Shown here one piece after another: positions 19,383 through 26,642 of a stretch of DNA of 64,000 nt. The notes under the pieces were generated by a model. That model saw nothing but the letters and a program-made list of their open reading frames with translations. It did no database searches and was not told the origin of the DNA. Origin of the DNA: Sphingomonas sp. Root710. GTDB lineage: Bacteria; Pseudomonadota; Alphaproteobacteria; Sphingomonadales; Sphingomonadaceae. The DNA lies in assembly GCF_001429065.1 (NCBI RefSeq), contig NZ_LMIB01000012.1, positions 62,001 to 126,000 of the forward strand. Reading direction: 5' to 3'. Position 1 is the first letter of the stretch, and every line of letters begins with the position of its first letter. The position numbers and the translations under genes were made by a program.

Positions 19383-21376
19383 CAGTAGACCATGCTGAAG
19401 CCGTAGAGGTGCGCGCCGATCACCACCCACAGGAAGATCAGCCCCGACAGCAGCAGCAGCGCGGCCCCCAGCTTTGCGGTCCAGCGACGCTTCTCCTGGA
19501 AGCTCAGCCAGGTCAGCCAGCCCGCGGTCGCGACGAGGCCGATCGCCGCGATCGGCGTGACGATGCGCAGCAGGATGATCAGCCAGTCGAGCGGACCGCC
19601 GATCGAGCCGATATCGGCAGAGAAGGAGGCGATCAGCCCCGCCCAGCCTGCGGTCGCGGCGAGCACGCCCCAGGCGAAGCCGCGCGACAGGCGATAGGCG
19701 CGCCGCGCATCGCCTTCGAGCTCCAGCTTCGCGCCATAGCTGCGCCGCACCAGCGCCCGCACCGGCCAAGCCAGCGCGGCCAGCAGGATCAGGCCCAGCG
19801 CGAGGCCCAGCGCCGGCATCAGCCAGGCGGCGTTGAACGCTGCCGGCGCCGGACTGAACACCATGAAGGGCGAACCCGCGTCGAGGCTCATCCGCACGAC
19901 CTTGCCGTCGCGCACCTCGGCGGCGAGCCGCTCGCCGGTATTGGTGTCGCGCCATACGAACGGCGCGACCTCGACCCAGTCGCGCGCCGCGGCGCTCAAC
20001 CCGTCGAGCGCAGGAAAGGTGATCTTGCCGTCCTCGCCCACGCCGATCGACGCCTGCCCCTGCAGCCCGAGCAGCGCCAGGAAGTTGGTGAACGAGCCCC
20101 GGCTGCTGACATAATGGCCCGCCAGCATCTCGGCATGTTTACGCGCGGTGGCCGCGTCGACCCGGCCGAACTTTTCATGGCCGGGCATATAGCGGTCGGC
20201 GAATTTGTGGAACAGCGCGCTGCGGATCGCGTGTGCCGCGCCCTCCTGGCCCGCGCTGTTCATCGACACGAACAGGCCGATGTCGTCCTGCGGGAACAGC
20301 CAGAGATAGCTGTGGAACCACTCGGTGTCGCCGCCATGGGCGATCGCGCGCCGGCCGTTGACCTGCTGCTCGTAGAAGCCGAGCGCCATGCTGTTGAGCG
20401 GTCCGACGCCCGGGGCATGATAGTCGTGCATCATCCGCGCGGTTTCGGGCTTCATCAGCCCCGCGCCGTTATTGAGATGCGCGATCATGAACTTGCCCAT
20501 GTCGGCGCCGGTCGAAGACAGGCTGCCCGCGGGCGCGGGCACGACGAACTCGAACGGCTTGGCCTTCTCGGTCACCGTCGAATAGCCAGTCGCCATCAGC
20601 GGCTTGAGACTGGCCGGGAGCGGCTGGCGGTAGGTCGAATGCTTCATCCCCAGCGGCGCGAAAACGCGCTGCTCGATATAGGTGTCGAACGGAATCCCGC
20701 TGACCCGCTCGACGATATAGCCCGCCAGCGCGGTGGCGTAGTTCGAATAGGCCGGGGTCGTGCCGGGCGCGAACACCCGCGCGGGCAAAGCCTCGGGCAT
20801 CAGCTTCTTCAGCGGCAGCGCCGCCTTGGGATCGCTGCTGATCAGGTGCCGCACCGATTCCTCGAAGCCGGCGGTGTGCGTCATGATGTTGCGCATCGTG
20901 ATCGGCTTGCCCTCGAAGGGCGGAATCTTGAAATCGAGATAGGCGTTGACGTCCTTGTCGAGGTCGATCTTGCCCGCCTCGACCTGCTGCATCACCGCGG
21001 TCCAGGTCGGCAGCTTGGAGACCGATCCTGGGCGGAAAAGCGTAGCCTCCGGAGAAACCGGCTTGCGCGATTTGAGGTCGGCATAGCCATAGCCCTTCTG
21101 CAGCACCGTGCCGTTGCCGCGGACGACGACGACCACCGCCCCCGCGATCCGGCCGCGTTCCAGCGCATAGGGCATGAAGCCGTCCAGCCAGGCCTCGACA
21201 TCCGCCGTGTTCAGCGGCGCGGGCGTCTTCACCGCATCGGTGCGGGCCGCCGTTGGACCGCTCGAGCCCTTGCTTGCAATCACCGGCGGCACAGGCCCTT
21301 GCGCGGCGAGCTGCACCGACGACGGCAGAACCAGCATCGCCGCAAACCCCGTCATCACCATGCGAATCGAACGCAT
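19382..21376 (-). CDS. Serine hydrolase (class C beta-lactamase family) with C-terminal membrane helices
   Basis: A 664-residue protein. AGGGGAAG before ATG 21376 favours that start over 21424. A signal peptide is followed by a beta-lactamase-fold domain with S118-V-S-K121, Y-S-N in TPAYSNYATAL and HGGD in AIAHGGDTEW. The last roughly 150 residues hold about four hydrophobic helices, anchoring the enzyme in the inner membrane with its active site in the periplasm. Such PBP-like hydrolases act on D-residue peptides or esters. It forms a two-gene unit with the epimerase, driven by the promoter near 21490. Confidence 0.9.
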   Translation of the reverse strand: MRSIRMVMTGFAAMLVLPSSVQLAAQGPVPPVIASKGSSGPTAARTDAVKTPAPLNTADVEAWLDGFMPYALERGRIAGAVVVVVRGNGTVLQKGYGYADLKSRKPVSPEATLFRPGSVSKLPTWTAVMQQVEAGKIDLDKDVNAYLDFKIPPFEGKPITMRNIMTHTAGFEESVRHLISSDPKAALPLKKLMPEALPARVFAPGTTPAYSNYATALAGYIVERVSGIPFDTYIEQRVFAPLGMKHSTYRQPLPASLKPLMATGYSTVTEKAKPFEFVVPAPAGSLSSTGADMGKFMIAHLNNGAGLMKPETARMMHDYHAPGVGPLNSMALGFYEQQVNGRRAIAHGGDTEWFHSYLWLFPQDDIGLFVSMNSAGQEGAAHAIRSALFHKFADRYMPGHEKFGRVDAATARKHAEMLAGHYVSSRGSFTNFLALLGLQGQASIGVGEDGKITFPALDGLSAAARDWVEVAPFVWRDTNTGERLAAEVRDGKVVRMSLDAGSPFMVFSPAPAAFNAAWLMPALGLALGLILLAALAWPVRALVRRSYGAKLELEGDARRAYRLSRGFAWGVLAATAGWAGLIASFSADIGSIGGPLDWLIILLRIVTPIAAIGLVATAGWLTWLSFQEKRRWTAKLGAALLLLSGLIFLWVVIGAHLYGFSMVY

Positions 21377-21469
21377 TGCTTCCCCTTCCATTTGCTCTGC
21401 GCGCCCAGTTGCGGCGGGCGGCACGATACCTTATTCATGATCAACAGAATTATCCCGATGGGGACATAA

Positions 21470-21493
21470 TGATCCTGATTGGAAAATTGTCAA
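21470..21493 (-). promoter_or_regulatory. Shared operator block and promoter, copy 2
   Basis: Minus-strand TTGACA (21493-21488) and CATTAT 16 bases downstream resemble a sigma-70 promoter for the serine hydrolase/epimerase unit. The block matches 18331-18354 at 23 of 24 positions. It also lies 19 bases ahead of the preferred start of the divergent XRE-cupin gene, so a bound regulator could control both directions. Confidence 0.65.
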
Positions 21494-21511
21494 ACAGAAT
21501 GGACAACGTCA

Positions 21512-22147
21512 ATGCCTGATCGCCCTTCTCCGCCGACGCTCGGGGCCGTGATGCGGGGCATAAGGTCGCGCAACAACTGGACGCTCAAGGAGATGAGCGC
21601 CAGATCGGGAATACCAGTATCTACCCTGTCGAAGGTGGAGCATGACCGGCTGACGCTGAGCTACGACAAGCTCCAGCAGCTCAGCCACCGGCTCAAGATG
21701 CGGATGTCCGACCTCTTCGCGGAGGAGCCGGAGAGCAATGTCGTCCGCGTCACCGGCCGGCGCAGCATCGGGACGATGGATCAGGCGGTCCGCGTCACGA
21801 CGCCCAATTATGATTATCATTATATGTGCACCGATCTGCGGCGGAAGCTGATGATTCCGCTGATCACCCGGATCCGCGCGCACAGCGCCAGCGAGTTCGG
21901 CGAGCTCGTCCGCCACCAGGGCGAGGAATTCGTCTACGTCATCGAAGGCCGGATCGAGGTGCTCACCGAATTCTATGATCCGGTCGTGCTCGATGCGGGC
22001 CAGGGCATCTACATCGATTCACAGATGGGCCATGCCTATGTCGTCGCCGAAGGCTTTGACGAAGCGCTCGTCCTCGGCGTCTGCTCGAGCGCCGACGATG
22101 GCCTGATGGACTCGCTGATGAGCCTCCACGGCGACGCCGCGGCCTGA
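21512..22147 (+). CDS. XRE-family regulator with C-terminal cupin
   Basis: A 211-residue regulator. The frame opens at 21479 but that would place coding sequence over the operator; the ATG at 21512 (MPDRPSPPTLG) fits better. Residues 8-70 form an XRE helix-turn-helix (WTLKEMSARSGIPVSTLSKV). The C-terminal half is a cupin, with HSASEFGELVRHQGEEFVYV as the usual effector-binding barrel. Relatives control amino-acid and peptide catabolism. It is divergent from the serine hydrolase/dgcA unit, beside one of the two matching operator blocks, and is the best candidate regulator of the whole 9900-21376 locus. Confidence 0.92.
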   Translation: MPDRPSPPTLGAVMRGIRSRNNWTLKEMSARSGIPVSTLSKVEHDRLTLSYDKLQQLSHRLKMRMSDLFAEEPESNVVRVTGRRSIGTMDQAVRVTTPNYDYHYMCTDLRRKLMIPLITRIRAHSASEFGELVRHQGEEFVYVIEGRIEVLTEFYDPVVLDAGQGIYIDSQMGHAYVVAEGFDEALVLGVCSSADDGLMDSLMSLHGDAAA

Positions 22148-22169
22148 CCGCCGCGGAGACGAGCGAGGT

Positions 22170-23357
22170 TCACTTCACGCCGTCGCCCCGGGCTTGAACC
22201 AGTGCGGTCAGATGCGCGTACAGCGCCTCGGTGTTCCGCTCCCAGGTGAAGTCCCGCACGGTCTCCGCCACCTCGGCCGGTGACGGCGGATCGGCCAGCA
22301 GCCCGGCTATTCCCGCCGCGATCGCCGCAGGGGTTCGCTCGACCAGCCGTCCCGCCGCCGGGCGGCCGACCACCTCGCGCGCGCCGCCGACATCGGTGAT
22401 CACGATCGGCGTGCCGCAGGCCAGCGCCTCGACCCAGACATTGGCCAGCCCCTCCGACGCCGACGGCAACGCCACGACGTCCGCCGCCGCGAACAGCATC
22501 GGCAGCTTCTCATGCGGCAGCGCGCCGAGCAGGCGGACGCGATCCCCCAGCCCCTCCGCGGCGATCTGCGCGGCAAGCCGCTCCCGGTCGGGTCCACGCC
22601 CCGCGATCAGCAGCGTGACGCCGGGCAAGGACCGCATCGCCTCGATCACGAGACCCTGCCCTTTCAACGGGATCAGGTTACCGGCGGTGACCACCAGCGG
22701 CCCCGCGATCCCCAGCGCAGCCTTGGCCGCCGGGCGATCCCGCGGCCGGAACACTGCCTGATCGACCCCGGTATGGTGCACCATGATCCGCTCGCCGGGC
22801 AGGCCCATGGCGATCATGTCGTCGCGCAGCGCGCCGGACACAGCCAGCATGCCGTCGGCGGCGCGCCCCGCTGCAACGAGCATCCGGCGGCTGGCGGCGA
22901 TTCCGCCCCACAGATGGATGTCGCTGCCGCGCGCCTTGATCGACACCGGCACGCCGTGGCGCCGTCCCAGCCACACCGCCGCCGGGCCATCGGGATAGAA
23001 GAACTCGGCGTCGATCACGTCGAACGGAAAATCTTCGCGGATCGCATCTAGCAGCGGCAGCAGCGTCCACCAGATGCTCCACGGGTTCAGCCGCCCGCCG
23101 ATCAGCGGCAGCGCCGGGAATTGCGGACGATGGACGTCGATCCCTTTCCACGTCTCGCGCGGCGGTAGCTGGCTGATCTCGCGATAGGCAGGATGGCGCT
23201 TCGCCCAGGCGGTCGGCGGCGCCGCATAGGGCGCTACGACGCGCAGCTCGACGCCCGGATGCGCGGCAAGCCCCAGCGTCTGCCGCTCGACGAATCCGCC
23301 GAAGCCCGGACGGGTCCGGTCGGGGAACAATGTCGACAGGGTCAGCACGCGCAGCAT
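22170..23357 (-). CDS. Family 4 glycosyltransferase (GT-B)
   Basis: A 395-residue GT-B enzyme. The N-terminal domain starts MLRVLTLSTLFPDRTRPGFG; the C-terminal domain has VVTAGNLIPLKGQGLVIEAM, LLIAGRGPDRERL, and the nucleotide-sugar site LPSASEGLANVWVEALACG with the E-x7-E pattern. It transfers a sugar, probably to a surface polysaccharide or lipid. It stands alone, without other polysaccharide genes nearby, and converges on the XRE gene. Confidence 0.9.
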   Translation of the reverse strand: MLRVLTLSTLFPDRTRPGFGGFVERQTLGLAAHPGVELRVVAPYAAPPTAWAKRHPAYREISQLPPRETWKGIDVHRPQFPALPLIGGRLNPWSIWWTLLPLLDAIREDFPFDVIDAEFFYPDGPAAVWLGRRHGVPVSIKARGSDIHLWGGIAASRRMLVAAGRAADGMLAVSGALRDDMIAMGLPGERIMVHHTGVDQAVFRPRDRPAAKAALGIAGPLVVTAGNLIPLKGQGLVIEAMRSLPGVTLLIAGRGPDRERLAAQIAAEGLGDRVRLLGALPHEKLPMLFAAADVVALPSASEGLANVWVEALACGTPIVITDVGGAREVVGRPAAGRLVERTPAAIAAGIAGLLADPPSPAEVAETVRDFTWERNTEALYAHLTALVQARGDGVK

Positions 23358-23445
23358 CGCATCATCTTAGCGGCTCGGCGTCGTGACGCATCCCCTCTTC
23401 GCGGCCATTGCCGCAGCCGTATTTGGCCCTTAAAGAGGTCGGCCT

Positions 23446-24225
23446 ATGCTGCGTATAGCCCCCCGTTCGATCGCGCTGATGATCGCCGCCGCCCTTGTCG
23501 TTCCGCTGGCCGGCTGCGCCACCAGCAAGAACAAGGGCGACAACAAGTATGTCGCCCGCGACGTTGACACGCTCTACAACGCCGCGAAGGAGCGACTGGA
23601 CAAGCATCAGTACAAACTCGCCGCCGCGCTGTTCGACGAGGTCGAGCGCCAGCATCCCTATTCGGTCTGGGCCCGCCGCGCGCAGCTGATGAGCGCCTTT
23701 TCCTATCATCTGGCGGGTCAGTACACCGAATCGACCGCCTCGGCGCAGCGCTTCATCTCGATCCATCCCGGCAACCGCGACGCGCCCTATGCGCTCTACC
23801 TGGTTGCGATCAACTATTATGAGCAGATCCAGGACGTTACGCGCGACCAGAAGCTGACCCAGCAGGCGCTCGACGCGATGAACGAGGTCATCCGCCGCTA
23901 CCCCGATTCGCGCTATGCCGCCGATGCCCGGGTGAAGACCGACCTGATCAAGGATCACCTCGCCGGCAAGGAGATGGAGATCGGCCGTTTCTACCAGCGC
24001 CGCGGCGACTGGCTGGCCTCGGTGATCCGCTTCCGCACCGTGATCGATCAGTATGACACCACCAGCCATGCTCCAGAGGCGCTGATGCGGCTGACCGAAA
24101 GCTATCTGGCGCTGGGCGTCCCTGCTGAAGCCGAACGCGCCGCCGCGGTGCTGGGCGCGAACTATCCGGGCAGCAAGTGGTACGAACACGCCTACAAGCT
24201 CGTCCAGAAAAAGGGCGCTGCGTAG
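23446..24225 (+). CDS. bamD: Outer-membrane assembly lipoprotein BamD
   Basis: A 259-residue lipoprotein with lipobox LAGC (Cys at 24) and tetratricopeptide-like helices. ERLDKHQYKLAAALFDEVER, HPYSVWARRAQLMSAFSYH and the FISIHPGN segment are typical of BamD/ComL. It is the essential periplasmic scaffold of the BAM complex that inserts beta-barrel proteins such as the TonB receptors here. Divergent from the glycosyltransferase, with 88 bases between. Confidence 0.95.
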   Translation: MLRIAPRSIALMIAAALVVPLAGCATSKNKGDNKYVARDVDTLYNAAKERLDKHQYKLAAALFDEVERQHPYSVWARRAQLMSAFSYHLAGQYTESTASAQRFISIHPGNRDAPYALYLVAINYYEQIQDVTRDQKLTQQALDAMNEVIRRYPDSRYAADARVKTDLIKDHLAGKEMEIGRFYQRRGDWLASVIRFRTVIDQYDTTSHAPEALMRLTESYLALGVPAEAERAAAVLGANYPGSKWYEHAYKLVQKKGAA

Positions 24226-24244
24226 GTTTGTAGCCTCAGGCGCC

Positions 24245-24426
24245 GGCGTGGGCATCCGCCCACTTGGCTTTTCCTCGCATAAGCTCGGGCGGCCGTTCGG
24301 CCTTGCGGGACGCTAGGCGTCCCGACGCTTATCTCGTGGGCAGGACTGGCGAGGTTCGAAGAGGCAAGCGCGAACAGCGCGTCCGAGCGAAGGCGAGGAA
24401 GCCAAGGCCAGCGGATGCTGGCCGCC
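24245..24426. repeat. 182-bp imperfect inverted-repeat element
   Basis: Two 44-base arms (24245-24288 and 24383-24426) are imperfect reverse complements; both keep CTTGGCTT/AAGCCAAG, CCTCGC/GCGAGG and AGCTCGG/CCGAGC. Each arm carries its own hairpin: GTGGGC-atcc-GCCCAC at 24248-24263 and GGCCAGC-ggat-GCTGGCC at 24406-24423. A third hairpin, GGGACGC-tag-GCGTCCC, is at 24307-24323. It fills most of the 352-base gap between bamD and fliM. A minus-strand frame of 89 codons crosses it but looks like read-through of the repeat. Confidence 0.65.
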
Positions 24427-24577
24427 CGGCGTCTGAGGGCGCAAACAAAAAGACTCCCCATCCCTCCCTCTCAACAAATCCTTACTCCCCCTCCCACACT
24501 TCATTAACCAACTCTGCGGTATAGCGAATCCCGCCGGCAGCCCCGGCAGAACCGGTTCGGGATTTTCGCAGACACCT

Positions 24578-25576
24578 ATGACGCGTGCAGCCTCCAGTCT
24601 TTCGGGTGACGAAGTCGCCGCGCTGATGGATGAGCTCAGCGACATCTCCTTCGATCAACCGGAGGAGAGCGAAGAGGCCAAGGCCCGTCAGGCGCGCGAT
24701 ATCGCGCCTTATGCGCTCGGCCAGCGCAAGGACCGCCCGGTCGCGCATCTCACCCATCTCGAGCGGATGAACGAGAAGATCGCCCGCCTGCTGCGCGACG
24801 TGATCGAGCCGATCGCCCAGACCCGCACCAAGATCGATGCCATTCCGCTGGAAACCCGCCGTTTCGACGAATGGCAGGCCAAGCAGCCCGACTATATCAG
24901 CCTCAGCCTGTTCCGCGTCCGCCCGGTCAAGGGCATGATGATGATCGCGCTCGAACCCGCCTTCATCACCAACATGGTCGACGCCTTCTACGGCGGCACC
25001 GGCAACGGCCTTGCGCACAAGACCTGCGAGTTCACCCCCTCCGAACAGCGGCTCCAGAAACGCCTCGTCTCGGCGATCACCGAGGTGCTGACCAAGAGCT
25101 GGCAGGACGCCTACCCCCTCGACTTCGCCTTCTCGACTCACGAGACCGACGTCGCCTTCGCCAATATGGTGCGGCCCGACGAGCCGGTTGTGGTCCAGAG
25201 CTTCACGATCAAGCCCGGCATGTCGAAATCCACCCGGATCGAAATCCTCTATCCGCTCTCGGTGCTGCAGCCGATCGAGGATCAGATCGCCATGCGCGTC
25301 CAGGCCGGCGCCGATGGCGATGACAAGGAGTGGAAGAACAAGCTGCTCGGCGCGCTCGACAATGTGTCGCTGCCGGTACGCTCGGTGCTCGCGCGTCCCG
25401 AGATGACCGTAGCGCAGCTGCTCGCCCTCAAGCCGGGCGACGTCATTCCGATCACCCTGTCGCAGACCGTTCCCCTGCTCGTCGGCAACCGCCGGTTCGC
25501 CGAGGGCACTATCGGCGAGCAGGAAGGCCGCGCCGCGATGATGATAGAAAACCTCAACAAGGGTCTTTTGAAATGA
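24578..25576 (+). CDS. fliM: Flagellar motor switch protein FliM
   Basis: A 332-residue FliM. The N-terminal segment contains LSGDEVAALMDEL, the region that resembles the CheY-binding/start motif, then the CheC-like middle domain with FYGGTGNGLAHKTCEFTPSE in place of the usual FGGxG, and a SpoA domain at about 250-325. It forms the C-ring with FliN and FliG and binds CheY-P to reverse rotation. It overlaps fliN by an ATGA junction at 25573-25576. Confidence 0.93.
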   Translation: MTRAASSLSGDEVAALMDELSDISFDQPEESEEAKARQARDIAPYALGQRKDRPVAHLTHLERMNEKIARLLRDVIEPIAQTRTKIDAIPLETRRFDEWQAKQPDYISLSLFRVRPVKGMMMIALEPAFITNMVDAFYGGTGNGLAHKTCEFTPSEQRLQKRLVSAITEVLTKSWQDAYPLDFAFSTHETDVAFANMVRPDEPVVVQSFTIKPGMSKSTRIEILYPLSVLQPIEDQIAMRVQAGADGDDKEWKNKLLGALDNVSLPVRSVLARPEMTVAQLLALKPGDVIPITLSQTVPLLVGNRRFAEGTIGEQEGRAAMMIENLNKGLLK

Positions 25577-25890
25577 GCGATATGTCCGACGTTCCCGCCG
25601 TTCCGGCCGATCTGTCGAGCCGCGCCAACTATTCGCTGCTGGCAGACATTCCGCTCCGCCTGTCGGTCGAAGTCGGCAGCACCTCGCTGCGCCTCGCCGA
25701 TCTGATGGACCTCAATTCGGGCAGCGTGGTCGAACTCGACCGCCAGGCGAACGAATTGCTCGACATCATGGTCAACGGAACCCTCGTCGCGAAGGGCGAG
25801 GTAGTGACAGTGAACGGAAAGTTCGGAATAAGGGTGGTCGACGTGGTCGCTGCCGATGCGCGGCTGTCGGGGATAGAACGCCGCCAATGA
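25573..25890 (+). CDS. fliN: Flagellar motor switch protein FliN
   Basis: A 105-residue FliN made almost wholly of one SpoA domain: IPLRLSVEVGSTSLRLADLM, then LNSGSVVELDRQANELLDIM and a C-terminal GKFGIRVVDVV. The frame is open further upstream but that is a shadow of fliM. It completes the C-ring with FliM and is followed after ten bases by fliO. Confidence 0.93.
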   Translation: MSDMSDVPAVPADLSSRANYSLLADIPLRLSVEVGSTSLRLADLMDLNSGSVVELDRQANELLDIMVNGTLVAKGEVVTVNGKFGIRVVDVVAADARLSGIERRQ

Positions 25891-25900
25891 TGTCTCGCCA

Positions 25901-26188
25901 ATGATGATCGACTATCTGTTGAAGCTGCTCCTGCTGGTCCCCCTCGTCGGCGGACTGGCCTATGCTTCCCTCTGGCTCTGGAAAAAGCTCCAGCCGGGAA
26001 TCGCGATCGGCAACAGGCAAAGGGCGCTCAGGATCGTCGACGCGATCCCGATGGGCGCCACCGGCCGGCTCGCCGTCGTCGAGTTCGCCAACCGCCACAT
26101 CCTGATCTCGGTCTCGCGCGGCCGCATCGAAAAGCTCGCCGAAGCCCCGGCTGATGGCGCTTTTGTCCTTCCGGACGAGGATGTTTAG
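25901..26188 (+). CDS. fliO: Flagellar biosynthesis protein FliO
   Basis: A 95-residue protein with one N-terminal membrane helix (LLKLLLLVPLVGGLAYASLW) and a cytoplasmic segment VVEFANRHILISVSRGRIEKL characteristic of FliO. It helps assemble FliP into the flagellar export gate. fliP, normally next, is absent here; the set ends at palindromic repeats and a GIY-YIG gene. Confidence 0.85.
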   Translation: MMIDYLLKLLLLVPLVGGLAYASLWLWKKLQPGIAIGNRQRALRIVDAIPMGATGRLAVVEFANRHILISVSRGRIEKLAEAPADGAFVLPDEDV

Positions 26189-26209
26189 GGGCAGGCCCCT
26201 CCCCTAGCT

Positions 26210-26238
26210 GTCATGCTGAACTTGTTTCAGCATCCACT
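26210..26238. repeat. Type B repeat, left arm around the GIY-YIG gene
   Basis: A 29-base sequence starting GTCATGCTGAAC and ending CAGCATCCACT. It is the exact reverse complement of 26598-26626 and can itself fold (ATGCTGAA pairing with TTCAGCAT). A near-identical copy with one mismatch is at 48481-48509. Confidence 0.9.
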
Positions 26239-26268
26239 CCGAGCCTTGGTCGATGCTAAGAGAGGCGC

Positions 26269-26580
26269 ATGGACCGCCAGCCTTGCGTCTACATCCTCGC
26301 GAGCGACCGCAACGGGACGATCTATATCGGCGTCACATCCGATCTGATGGGACGCCTCTACCAGCATCGCAGCGGCGATATTCCGGGCTTCACCTCGCGC
26401 CATGGCGTGACAAGGCTTGTTCGCTTCGAACTGTTCAGCGAAATGCTCGACGCCATCGCCCGCGAAAAGCAGCTCAAAAACTGGCGGCGCGATTGGAAGC
26501 TCAATCTGGTCGAGCAGGACAACCCTATGTGGGATGATCTGGCGATGGCATTGGGTTTCGATCCACCCGAACCACGCTAG
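26269..26580 (+). CDS. GIY-YIG nuclease-family protein
   Basis: A 103-residue single-domain protein of the UPF0213/YhbQ-like type. The motif reads VYILASDRNGTIYIGVTSDL, so GIY is replaced by VYI and YIG is intact; the following R (MGRLYQH) and E (LFSEMLDAIAREKQLKNW) are in place. It could cut or nick DNA. The gene is framed by the perfect 29-bp inverted repeat 26210-26238/26598-26626, with 30 bases on the left and 17 on the right, which suggests gene and repeats travel together. Confidence 0.88.
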   Translation: MDRQPCVYILASDRNGTIYIGVTSDLMGRLYQHRSGDIPGFTSRHGVTRLVRFELFSEMLDAIAREKQLKNWRRDWKLNLVEQDNPMWDDLAMALGFDPPEPR

Positions 26581-26597
26581 CTTCGCTCCCGCGTCCT

Positions 26598-26626
26598 AGT
26601 GGATGCTGAAACAAGTTCAGCATGAC
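26598..26626. repeat. Type B repeat, right arm around the GIY-YIG gene
   Basis: An exact 29-base reverse complement of 26210-26238, beginning AGTGGATGCTGAA and ending TTCAGCATGAC. It sits between the convergent GIY-YIG and dxs genes, where it could also stop transcription. Confidence 0.9.
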
Positions 26627-26642
26627 GGTGCGAGGAGAGGGG

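Noticed and set aside
18965-21469. An 834-codon plus-strand open frame
   Set aside because: It runs antisense to dgcA and the serine hydrolase and has no recognisable domain.
24192-24461. An 89-codon minus-strand frame over the hairpin element
   Set aside because: Its translation follows the inverted repeat; I attribute it to the element and not to a protein gene.
26210-26626. Insertion sequence with terminal inverted repeats
   Set aside because: No transposase and no visible target-site duplication; the arms are themselves REP-like, so a repeat-associated nuclease gene is the better description.
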